From Epiperipatus broadwayi (taxonomy: Eukaryota > Onychophora > Udeonychophora > Euonychophora > Peripatidae): a DNA stretch of 64,000 nt. Positions 10,775 to 22,600 of the stretch are shown here, in pieces. The notes under the pieces are model-generated. The model saw only the letters and a program-made list of their open reading frames with translations. It made no database searches and was not told where the DNA came from. Positions within the stretch are counted from its first letter, which is position 1; every line of letters begins with the position of its first letter. Made by a program: the position numbers and the translations under genes. The stretch lies in assembly GCA_028023455.1 (NCBI GenBank), contig JAQFVV010012398.1, positions 11,707,160 through 11,771,159 on the forward strand. Reading direction: 5' to 3'.

Positions 10775-11839
10775 CGTTGCTCCATTTTCCCGCGAAACAC
10801 TTTACTTGTTGTCCAATTTCTACGCCTTTGGCAGGGCAAATATTAATCTCCCGCTCAATCTATCTAAGAATTCTACCCAGGGTTTATTGAAATGAAAACA
10901 ACAACATAAAAATCAAATCTCTGCTATCAAAATTGTTTACAATAATTAAAATAAAAGCAACAGGAATGCAATTAGCTAGCCAGCTTGTTTTTAAATCAAA
11001 TGGATTTAAAAACAGGCGGTATATGAAAACTATTTTAAAATAAATCGATAAATATTTTTTAAAAAATCCGTTTTACATATAAACGCGTGTATACCTGGAT
11101 ACACGCATTCTTTTTAAATAATATTGCAAATTTAAACTCTACGTTTAATTAAAATTAAAAGCTTAATAAATTTCTTTTTTTTTTTTTTGTTTAATAACAA
11201 CATCATTGAACCGGATTTCAATCAGGTTCAATATATATATATAATGGATATTTACATGGTATTATTTAATATGTAGAGTTTTCCATTTATAATTATTTAA
11301 TTAGAAAACTCTTTACTTAGGACAGTATCCAATCTAGGTTAACTGCACCAAGCCTTATAAGAAAGTAAAACTGTCAGGAAAATAAAACTATCAAGCTTTA
11401 AATACATAGCTTATCCTCCCAATAAAGAACAGTGAAGGATATCAGACTAGTAGCCGCTTGATAATAAAAGCTGTTCTTTTTTGTTTAATGCTTGAAAACA
11501 TTCATTTTATCTATAAGATGGATTTCTGGACAAAAAAACCCTAAGCATACTTGGAGCCAGAAATAATTTTCATGTTTTATTCAGCTCACATTTGAACTTA
11601 AGATCATGGTCTTAGAAAGGTAGTTGCACTAATCCCTTTGCTGCAAAACTTTACATATATAATCATGTTAATTGCTCTCTTAATCAAATAGCTTTCAAGC
11701 ACAATTCAGTTTTGGTAAATATACTTTTTTTTTTTTTACTTTTCTTAGCTGAGAATCAGTTCAGTAATTTTTATCTTTTATATTTTTTTAATAATCTTTT
11801 ACTACTATATTCAAACCCAAGAATGGCTAGCCCAATATA

Positions 11840-13130
11840 AAAATAACTGCTTATTATAGGGTGGTTAGAAATAGATTGTGGAAAAGTTTTGAAAATATTG
11901 GAATAGATTAACCTTTTTAAGGATAATCTTTACAAGTATCAATTTAGATATAGAATTAGTGGAAGTTAAAATGGGAAATCGTATTGAAACAGGAATGTCT
12001 ATTATTGTCTTTATTACTTTTCTTTTAAAAGAATTGGTTGAGATATACAAATTAGGAATAGGGGAGGATATTCTTATAGATTGAACCAAGAGAATATATA
12101 GTTTTCTGGTTTTATTTATTTTTTTATTTTGCAAATACTGTAGAAAATATGAAATTATTATAAAGATAGGAATTATTATGAAAATTAAACTCAGTGAAGA
12201 AAAATCTAAATTCTTCATATTTTATAGAAAGGGTAAAACTAAAAGATGGCAGATGAGCAATATTTGTCATGAAGAATTGGAAAAGTATAAGTATTTAGAT
12301 ACTGTGCTGAATGTAAAAGGGAATTTAAGCATAATTGGAAATTGAGGTTAAAAAAGAAAAGCAAAAATAAAAGATTGATTAAAAATCTGGCATGTTTTTT
12401 TATATATATAAATATAAGCAGCGATTATTATTTGGAAGAAGATGATGGTGCCTGCTTTAATATTTAGATATGATTTGTTTATATTGATTGGGGAACTCAG
12501 AAATTTTTAGTTAGAAATGCAAGAAGTAATTAGGTATTTATTAAATGTTGAATTGCTAATAGCAGATGAAACTTTTCACTGTGTAATGGGAAGGACTTCT
12601 TATTTTAATAAGAGACATGAAAAATATTTGGAATGTTATTATATGTGATTATAAAATAATTAGTAAAAGTAATGTTTAATTAGATTATGTTAGTAGGTCA
12701 ACAAATATATTGATTAAAAAAAGTTTTACAATATGCAAACTTAATAAACAATTTCTAAATATTTATGGGATAAATGTGTAGAGAGTGTATGTCGTAATAT
12801 GGGGGGAAGGAGGTTGATAAGAAAATGAATATTAAAAAGTAAGTTTGGAATTATAGAAGAATAAAAATGATAAAATATGAAAGGAATAGGATAAAAAATA
12901 CTAAGGTGATCTATCTTATTGTTATTTAGTGCAAAGTGAGGAATTTTGGATACAAAAAATAGTAGATAAAAATGAAGTAATTTGAATTATAAATGTAGTT
13001 TATGTAATAAAGATAGGAGAAAACATATTGGACACAGTCTTTGAGTGCAAGATATTGAATAAAGGATCAGGATAAATTGTATAGAGGGTGTGAGATAGTA
13101 AAGGTAAAGGGAATATAAAGATCTTAAGAT
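11840..13130 (+). pseudogene. Very old CR1-like RT relic, plus strand
   Basis: The plus-strand frames (with stops and shifts) align by eye with the C-terminal half of the minus-strand element at 1-7 kb. KLSEEKSKF corresponds to FSEEKSN, KYKYLDTVLN to RYRYLGIIL, a KKKSKNKRLIKNL block to EAKKRKGLVKKL, and QEVIRYLLNVELL to QREVGRHALDAEM. Further on (about 12990-13080) LCNKDRRKHIGHS and CKIL fit a C-terminal C-x2-C...H...C finger. It is 5'-truncated and heavily eroded, so this family inserted at different times. Confidence 0.6.
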
Positions 13131-13138
13131 TTTTTTGT

Positions 13139-13266
13139 AGTGCCAACCAGAGTAATCAATGGATGCCAGAAGGCTTGTGCAGTCTGTGAATATTGGATGA
13201 GTAGGCATTAGATAGGGATTTTATGCACAAGCCTTCTGGCATCCATTGATTACTCTGGTTGGTACT
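13139..13266. repeat. 43-bp inverted repeat (hairpin)
   Basis: Arms 13139-13181 and 13224-13266 pair at all 43 positions (one G-U), with a 42-nt loop. Beyond an 8-nt bulge on the right side pairing resumes for a few bases (GTAGTG with the GGCACTAC at 13271-13278). This is either a fold-back element or a hairpin RNA source. Confidence 0.8.
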
Positions 13267-13278
13267 GAGTGGCACTAC

Positions 13279-15486
13279 TGTATAGAGAGTTTTGCCTGTT
13301 TTAATGACAGTAATGCGCTAGCATAAGAAATAGTGATCATGTGATGTTTGGTGATTTTTTTTTTTTGTGTGTAGGTTTTTATAATGAAATTGGAGACTGC
13401 AGATAGTATAATGGAACTAACAAAATAGCTTTTATTAGAATGGGATAGGAGGATAAAAGGAAATGAACCAGAGCCAAAATGTAATTGGGTAATAAAGAAT
13501 AAGAAGTTGAAGAATTCATCACGGTTATTTAAGGGTTCTGAAGGAAGGCATTAGCATGTAGCCCAGAAACAACTAAGTTTGTTTATGAAGCCATGTCATT
13601 TCACACATATAAATGTGCGCATAGACTATTTCTGAAACATATCCGCAGGACAAAATGTATTCAGATAAGTATTAACACATTTAAATTTTTAAATGGTAAA
13701 ATGTACTTCTGCGGATCTAGAAAAATAGTATATATTTATAAACTATATATCAAAGATGTCGCTATATATTTGAACATATTTTGCTTTGAGTAATTATTTA
13801 CAAATGTTTTCTGTATAAACCTTTGAATAGGTAAAAATCTGAAAGTCGTTTAACACGTAAAAATATTCCAGAATAAAAACATTGGTTATATATATGTGTG
13901 AATTACTATAACCTATATATGAGTATGTATGCTTATTAACGAATGAATTTCAGTTTGCAAAATTTGTGAATAATTTAAATGCATATATTTTATTAATAAA
14001 AACTTTTACCTGAATGTTATTTATTTTTGTTGTTTATGTGATATTATTAATTAACTATCTTGAAATATTATTAAATTTAAAAAAAAAAGCATTTTTTTAT
14101 TTATATTATAAAAAATCATTTAGCATAAATTGTTGTTTGAAATATTACAATTTTAATATCTTTTTTATATCAAATTGAGTAAGTAAATAAATATTTTTTA
14201 AAAAAAATAAAAACTCCCTTTATGATCACACTTCATTTTGAAATAGATAAATAATATAATAATGAAATTTGAATTAATTTGTGAAATTTTACAAATGATA
14301 ATAAAAACATCTGTTAACAAATCTCTACGTTTTCAGTACTAAATCATTATGATTCAAGAAAGTGATAGAACTTAAGTAGGGTTCCTTATATTGGTTTTCA
14401 TTTAAAAAATTTATTCTCATTAAGTTAAAGTAATAAAACTTTGATCATTAGATCTAAAAAAAAAAGATATTCCCAGGATTTTTATTTTGGAAAAATCTCT
14501 ATTCTTTAAATTGCTTTCAATTAGCACTCCTGAATATGGTACTTCCTTTATCAGTGGTAATTAACTGCACCACATCATAGTTACGTTTTTTTTTTTTTAT
14601 AGACACACATTAACACTCATCTAGACTAACTTACATGGCTATGTATGCTTATTTAGAAAAACACCCAAGGCTTGATCAAAAATACATAGTAAATTCAAGT
14701 ATTAGCCATTATTTTATGAAGATTTTTTATTCAGCTTTCTCACTTTTATTTTTAACTTTTTTTAAATTATGATTTAACTATATATCAAAAACAGATTTTT
14801 GTGATTTCATTTGTCTTGTATCAAAACAAAAATGAAAATATATTTTAAGTATCTCAATGAATATAAATTGAAAGATGGCAAAATCTGAAAATCAGTCTTT
14901 TTTTTTAATCAATTTAGTTTTCTTTTCTATATCAATTTATTTCAAAGTACGTATATCAACAAATATTTTAAATTTAATTTTGACATCATTTGTACACTGC
15001 TTGGTCATAAAGATGAAGATTTATTTTATCTATTGGAAATATATCCGTATAAAAATCTGTAAGAAAGTATTTAAAAAAAGCGCGCTTTAAGTAGCCCACT
15101 GTAAAACAAAAACCTCTGGAAGAACAGTATGAAGTAGAAAGGAATCCTCATCAGTATTGAAAACATGTAATTAACATTGAATGCATATTAATTAAGAATG
15201 TGCACAAATATTTTTAAGACACATGTTATGGGATGTCAAGCGGTTTTATGGCTTTGATAATAGGCTGAATTTATCACAAATAAATATAGTATGATGTTTT
15301 TTATCATCTATAGTAAAAGTATAACTTAATGAAAACATCAGCAAGGTATGGAAGCTCTATATATGTTCATATATATGTACTTCATGTTCGTAAATTAAAA
15401 ATCATGAATTTTTACATTTAAAAAAGTTGTATACATATTTTATACAGACAATTGTATAATATATAATAATTGTAAAGTAATTTTAT
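13279..15486. other. Gene-free AT-rich stretch
   Basis: I see no supportable gene, RNA or mobile element. Short open frames at 13593-13793 and 14875-15090 have the A/T-driven composition of chance frames. Confidence 0.55.
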
Positions 15487-15592
15487 TAAAGCAAATTAAT
15501 ACATTATACAGGCTTAATACCTGCGTTTCTATATGTAATATTTGCGGGATTCGTACTCAGACTTTCACACGACCCACAACTCTCAGTGCCAT
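15487..15592. repeat. Copy of a dispersed repeat also present at 57.1 kb
   Basis: It contains CTCAGACTTTCACACGACC followed by ACAACTCTC, closely matching the left arm of the inverted repeat at 57111-57178, and similarity extends upstream (ACAGGCT...GTAATAT in both). Only one end is recognisable here. Confidence 0.6.
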
Positions 15593-18496
15593 TAAATAAA
15601 ACTTTTTAAAAAGTTGTAAAAGCTAAATAATTCTAAATTTAATTGAAAAAATAGGTTAACGGAAAAATGTGTTTTCTTTTAACAATAATTAAAAAATGGA
15701 AATGACATTCTAGGAAAAAATAATTAAAATGCTTGTGAACAGATTGATAGACTACAGTAAGGAGATAAATAATTGACATGATTTAATTTAAAAGGTTGTT
15801 ATGTCCGCTCAAAGATAAAAACTTGCAAATATACTATTGAGCAAATAATCTTGGACCACAACAGATTTTCTGGAGTTATCTATAGCCAATAGATCAAAAG
15901 ATGAGGGATGGATCCAAATTTTACTGATAAACTAACTCCAATGAATATAAATAGTGCTAACAATTTATTCAGAAGTTAATTAATTCTCCTCTGCTTCCAG
16001 GATTCTATTCTGCTTGCAATATTCTTCATATGCTGTTATTATGATTATTATTATTATTCAATTGTTTGCTAGATCTATGATGCAAAAGTAAAGAGGCCAT
16101 TATCTGCTTCAATCTGTCAAACTGCCAGAGGACAAACTGAAAACCCATTGCTGAAGCCAGAAAAAGAAGCTATCAATAAGTGAAGGTTGAGATGAGTAAA
16201 ATATGAATACCTAGTGCTACAGGAAGAACCAGCCATTAAACCAAGATGAAATTACTGCTGAATCTTTCTAATAAATTAACGAATGGTCATTTAAACCTTC
16301 ATCCACCATAGCTATGATTTTAAGAATAAACTGCTTAATATCTAAAGACTGAACATGAACTTTTGATGCTGAAAGAGTAAGTATAAACTTTAAAGTAATC
16401 TTTAGTTAATTATTATTTATCTTCTATTTAATAAAGTATGTTAATAAATAGTTATTTATTTGATCTGTTTATGAGCAAGTATGGCAAGGTATTTTGTTTA
16501 TTCTATTTATCATGCCATAATTTAGTCGGTGATAATTGTATAAAATTACTTTATAAAAGGTAATTAGCTTGTAATCACATTCTCTTCCCATGCGATTAAA
16601 CATTTATATGTTAATTAATCAGTTAGTTCCACTTTAAACAAAATATCAACAATATGTTAAATCATCAAATAATAAATTAGAAATGGAGTTCAATCGTGCT
16701 GCATAAACAAGCTAGATTAAAGTTATATTAAATAGATGTCAATTTGAGGAACTGTTCTCTTGTTTTGAGGTGATATAATTAATAGAAATGGGTTGCTGTT
16801 AACCATCAATTCAGGTTATGCTTGTTACATCTAAAACTCTTAATGTAACAAATTAGTAAAATGATTGTAACATCATTTGCGATTGCTGGTCCCTTACAGT
16901 CATTATTTTGTTTTAAAATGTGATGTACAGCAGATGAACAATTCCTATCATATATTATCTATTTTATTTCATATATGTTTTATAGTGATACATTTGTAAC
17001 TGCCTCTCACTCATATGTGTTTCTAAATACTCTAAGAAGTAGGATGTGGTAGAGATTTAACTCCTACTGTATGCATTTAATTTGCACATGTATTTGCTCT
17101 TATGTAGAAACTATTGTAGTACAGATGTGATTTCCTGTATTTTATAATTATTTTATTATTTTTATTGCTTGCTAATATCATAACCTGAAATTGAGCACAC
17201 AGTCGGATCTTCATTTATAATATTGTGTTATCCACAGTTGGCAAGGTTGTTTAGTCTTAGAACAATAATAATGAGAAGTGTGAGCAGTTGGGAATCTATG
17301 CAGTATATTGGGATACATTCACAAAGAACTCATGATATTAATATTCTTCATTAGCAGTTGTCAAATATCAATTGTTTTAAAATATTTAAGTCACAATATC
17401 TGTGCATAATGGAAATTAAATTAATACTAATAAGATTTAGAATGGTATATTTACCATGAATTAATTTATAAATCAATTAACTAAAATGTTGCCAATATGT
17501 GTTGTTTTGTATATATGTAAATAAGTTGTGTTTTTCTCATTATTTTTAACAGTTTGTCATCATTATTTGCAATCAATAACTTAAGTAAATTAGTTGATTG
17601 TTTCTTGATTCTCCCTGATCTTAGTGGACTGTAAAAGAAAAAAATGTTAGAGTATGAGGTCAGAATGTGGGTATTGCAGTTCTGTCAGTTATAGTATGGT
17701 TATCAAAAACATTTTCTAGCTATTGTCTATGATAAAATAACTCATTAACAATGAGGATTATTGTTAAGTTATATATCTCATAATGTAATGAGTGAATGAT
17801 AGGCTAAAACTTATAACACAGTAACAAAATGAAATAAGGCAGGAATGTAGAGCTGATAAACATTATAATGATTAGAATAGCTTTAATCATTAATATATTA
17901 TTGAACCTCTCATTAAAAATAAATAAAAATATTTATTTGAGAAAATAGACAAAAACAAAAGAATAGCAAAAAGTTAAAAATAAGTTTTGTGATAACTTTA
18001 CAAACTAATCTGTGAACCACAAACACTTCCACATGTATAACAAGCTGATCCTTTTTAGTCCATTGTTTATATTTTGGGAAGCTGTCTTTTAACTGTCAAC
18101 AGCAATTTTTTTTTTATGAACGATCTCAACATCTATGCTTAATTATAGTACTTCATTATATTATATTCTCAGGCATATCCACTTGTAAAAGCAATTCTTA
18201 TTACATTACTCACAATGGGATAATCTTTATAAAATAAATAATATCTCCCATAAAAGCCATTTTTACATTTGCCATTAATTTTTTTTTTTTTTTTAGAAAA
18301 ATTGCCTCATATGATTAATCCAACAAAATCATTTTCTTAAAAATTGTACATTGAATATGGTTAAATGTTCAAGCTCACCATAAAATACATATTTTTGAAG
18401 TCTGCTATCTTCATTTGATTCACTATCTCTGGAAAACTCAAAAAAATATATTTATTGGCATTATGCACCATGTTTGTACACTGTTTTATAACAGTA
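15593..18496. other. Gene-free stretch
   Basis: AT-rich with scattered homopolymers. The slightly GC-richer part at about 15980-16330 has no open frame or recognisable domain. No gene supported. Confidence 0.5.
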
Positions 18497-18570
18497 GCGC
18501 TAGAGAGATTTGCACTCTCTCATTTATTTCAATATCGACTGCGCTTTATAAAAATATTATTATTTACATA
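18497..18570. repeat. 74-bp direct repeat, copy 1
   Basis: It begins GCGCT(A)GAGAG and contains a small GAGAG...CTCTC stem. Copy 2 at 18820-18893 differs at about two positions. The 249-bp spacer is unique in this window. Confidence 0.85.
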
Positions 18571-18819
18571 TATTGCTGCAAATTTATAGCATCGAAAAAC
18601 TACGGCGTAGTAAATCGAAAGATTTCACGCTGTATGTTTATAATTTGATTTCAGATAATTAAGTGTGATGATATTTAAGATTCACGCTTTCAAATATAAG
18701 TACTTTGGACTGGCTTGGATATATATTAAGACAAGTAAAGAAGAGAGTGGAACCGCTCTTTTCTTATTAAAATTCTCTGTCCCAGTGCTTAAGATTTGAT
18801 TGGCTGGTTGTAGTCATAA

Positions 18820-18893
18820 GCGCTTGAGAGATTTGCACTCTCTCATTTATTTCAATATCGATTGCGCTTTATAAAAATATTATTATTTACATA
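18820..18893. repeat. 74-bp direct repeat, copy 2
   Basis: It matches 18497-18570 at all but about two positions (A/T near the start, C/T before TGCGC). Possibly short terminal repeats of a small element, or one MITE copied locally. Confidence 0.85.
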
Positions 18894-19464
18894 ACAGTCT
18901 AAATGAAATTTTTTCAGATGTTCTGTGTTATCTTTTATTTTCATACCGCAAATTGGTCATAATAACAGCTCTGATTTACAACTAATGTAATTCAAATGTG
19001 TATATTGCTATAATGAAATATCATTTAACATGTTTAATGTATCTTGTTGGAATCTATACTGCGGCTTTAACATTCAAGTCATCTTTTTTCAATTCGTTAA
19101 CCATTCAAATCAAAATTTACTAAGGATTTTTTATTTTTATTTTAAAGCACTTTAATTTTTGAAATATTGACCAGATTCTGTAGGTCCCTCACCAATATAT
19201 ATAAAGTGCTTTAAATCTATGAACCAAAAAAAATGTGTTTCTTTTTGTTGTTAGTCAGTTCAAATTAAAGACTTTACCATAAAAGCATTTAATCTTATTT
19301 CAATGCCAGATGTTCCAAAACCTTTGCTATAAAAATGAAAGCAAAGTTTAATATAAAACAATATTTAAATCTCATCATCATTATTGACTAAATTAAAAAA
19401 ATTATAAAGCAAATAGGTCTATAAAATGGTTTTAATTGATTCATTAAAAAAAGTAGACATCATT
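18894..19464. other. Non-coding stretch before the Mag-like insertion
   Basis: AT-rich, no gene or repeat family recognised. Confidence 0.5.
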
Positions 19465-19469
19465 GTTCC
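19465..19469. repeat. 5-bp target-site duplication, left (GTTCC)
   Basis: GTTCC directly precedes the left LTR and is repeated at 23871-23875 after the right LTR. Confidence 0.93.
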
Positions 19470-19662
19470 TGTTGTGTATCACGAATACAGATAAACACAA
19501 ACAACACTTTACTAGTTAATCATTTATTACTATTACTATACATAATGCTTATAAACACTAGGGAAGCATAATCACCATCCTAACATGGCTTCCCTCTGTA
19601 GTCTCGCAGTTGCGATAATAATCATTCTGCAGTAACTGTGACGTCACCACGAATACACTACA
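19470..19662 (-). repeat. 3' LTR of the Mag-like element
   Basis: 193 bp, TGTTGTG...CACTACA on the plus strand. It appears identical to 23678-23870, implying recent insertion. The last three coding bases (stop TAG) of gag-pol lie inside it at 19658-19660. Confidence 0.95.
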
Positions 19663-22600
19663 CTCCTTCCCTTTCCCCCCTTTTTTGAGAAGTGTCATAG
19701 TCCAACAGACGTGCAGGAGGGCGGCGTACTCGCCGAGGGCGACCACTAGGTGTTTGTGGTTTACTCTCTCGGTGTATACTGGTGGTAGGTGCGGCCACCT
19801 GAATGGGTTCTCCAAGTGCTGTCTCATTCTGACTATCCTGGTTTGCCGCAGTTTCCTCTGTGTGGGCATTTACCGCTCTAGGTCGCAAGTGGTCTACATG
19901 TCTTTTTTGAATTCCGGAGTCCGTTAGAATCTCGTATGACAATGGTCCTGTCTGATGTTGGATAACTGCAGGTATCCATGGTGAGTTCTTTCCAGCCCTA
20001 CGTGTCAAAATTGTATCCTGTGGTTGGAATGTTCGTACCCTTTGTATCGGTATCTGAGTTATTTGCGGTGCCCTGTCAGGGTGCAGAAAATCCAGGCATG
20101 TTCTTATGCGCCGCTTGAACAGTAGCTCGGCCGGGCTAAGTCCCGTTGCTGTTGATGGCGTAGTGTGTTGCATTAGTAAATAACGTGCAAGCCGCTGACT
20201 CCAGGTCCCGTTGCGTAGACGTTGCAATCCCTCCTTAACAGATTGTACTGCACGTTCTGCCAACCCGTTGCTTGATGGATGATACGGAGCAACTCTTGCA
20301 TGGCGAATGCCATTCCGGTGAAGGAAGGTGGTGAACTCCATCGCAGTGAACTGAGGGCCGTTATCTGAGACAATGCATTCGGGAAGACCGTGTGTTGCGA
20401 AAAGTTCTCTAAGTGCTGAGATGGTAGCTCCAGTCGTTGTCGATGGCATTTCACGGACGTCGATCCACTTCGAGTGTGCATCCACGACAACTAAAATCAT
20501 TTTCCCCTGGATAGGTCCAGCGTAATCCACATGTATTCGTGACCATGGCAGAGCTGGAATCTCCCAGTGATGTGTTGGTGCACGTGGTTGCTGGTGTCGT
20601 ATCTCTTGACAGTTGTTACATTTAGCTATTAGTTGTTCTATGTCCTGGTCCATTCCAGGCCACCAGACGTATGAGCGTGCAAGTGCTTTTGTTCTCACAA
20701 TTCCCATGTGTCCCAGGTGCAGCTCACGAAGAACTATGGGTCTAAGAGATGTCGGTATGACCACCCGTGCCCCCCACAGTAAACATCCTCGGTGTGTTGA
20801 CAACTCATTTTTTCGCGACTGATAAGATCGAAGATCTTGTTGAATGTGTGTTGGCCATGCTGTCAGGATGCACTCCTTTACTCTAGATAGCACAGGGTCT
20901 GCTTTAGTCTCTTTCTCGATCTGTTCTGCAGAAACTGGTGGGTTTTCCAAGTCCTCAAGGAATAATACTGCTCGCAGCTTCTCCTCACTCTGCTGAACTG
21001 CAGGGGATGGCCACCTACTCAGTGCATCTGCGTTCCCTATGCTCCTCCCTGGTGCATACTGCAGTCTGAAGTTGTAAGCCGTCAAGAGGCATGCCCACCT
21101 TTGCATTCGGGGTGATAGAATGAATGGGGTCGGCCGGTCCGACGTGAAGATTCCCAGCAGTGGCTTGTGGTCAGTCACTATCTCGAACGGTATTCCATAT
21201 ACGAAATGGTGGAAATGTTTCACCCCGAATATAATAGCAAGTGCTTCCCGGTCTATCTGAGCGTAATTTCTTTCAGACTTGGTGAGTGTTCGTGATGCAA
21301 AAGCAACCGGTGAACATAGGCCGTTTGCATACTTCAGGCTAAGTACTGCTCCCACTCCATATGGTGAAGCGTCGCAGGTTACCACCACTTGTTGGCGGGG
21401 ATCGAAAGGCACCAGCACATCGTCGGACGTCAGGGCCTCCTTCAATTGTGTGAACGCTCTCTCGTGTTCTTTGGTCCATGACCATACTGTATCCGCCTTA
21501 AGCAATTTATGTAGTGGTTCGGCTGTCGTAGCTCGGTGTGGCAAAAAGTTACTGTAGAAGTTGAGCAACCCCAAGAATGCCTGTAGCTTCTTCTTATCTG
21601 TTGGTGTCGGTGCTCTCCTAATAGCAGCCACTTTGTCGGCCGCTGGGTGCAGGCCCTCTGCATCCAGGGTGTATCCCAAAAAGTCTATCGACGACACTCC
21701 GAGGACACATTTGTCTTTATTTACACTCAGCCCACAGGCAGCCAATTTGCTGCAGACTGTTCTTAATTTGGTGGTTAGGTCCGTATCAGATGTTGCACAT
21801 ATCAGTACATCATCGAAGTATGGGAAAACTCCCTGAATACCTCCTAGTATGTTGTCCACCATTCCCTGAAATATTCCTGGGGCCACGCTAATGCCGTACT
21901 GCAATCTCTTCACTCGGAAGGCTCCCCGATGAGTGATAATGGTCTGTGCATCCGCCGATGCCTCATCTACCGGCAGTTGTAGGTATGCTCGAGCTAAGTC
22001 TATTTTTGCAAACACTGAACTCCTAGGAAACGATGCGAGAAAATGGTGTACTGCTGGTATTGGATATGGGTGATCTCTCAATGCTTGATTTACGGTCACC
22101 TTATAATCACCGCAAAGGCGGACCTCTCCTGACGCTTTGATGATGGGCACCACTGGTGTTGCCCATACAGGGTCGCAAACTGGCTCAATGATTCCGTCCT
22201 TTAATAAGGTGTCTAGCGCTGCGTCAACCTTTGGTTTCATAGCCAATGGCAATGGCCGGGCTCGGAGGCGAATAGGTGGTATTTTTGGGTCTATCGGTAA
22301 AGACACTGGCGATCCTCGATATCTTCCAAGAGTAGTGCTGAAAACCTGGGGAAAAGCATCAATGATATCTTGCATTGGTGAATGTCGAACTGAATGCACC
22401 CCCGATAAAAATATTCCCAAGGGGGCAAACCATTCACGGCCAAGTAGATTTGTACATGCTCTTTCCGCAATTAACAGGCGTAAACAAGCTGAATACTTTC
22501 CGTATTTGACGCTGACAAAGCACTGTCCCATAAAGGTGATCCGGTTTTGCTGAAAATCTCGCAGTGTCGTTTGCACAGGTTCCAACACTGGCGGTTTTCC

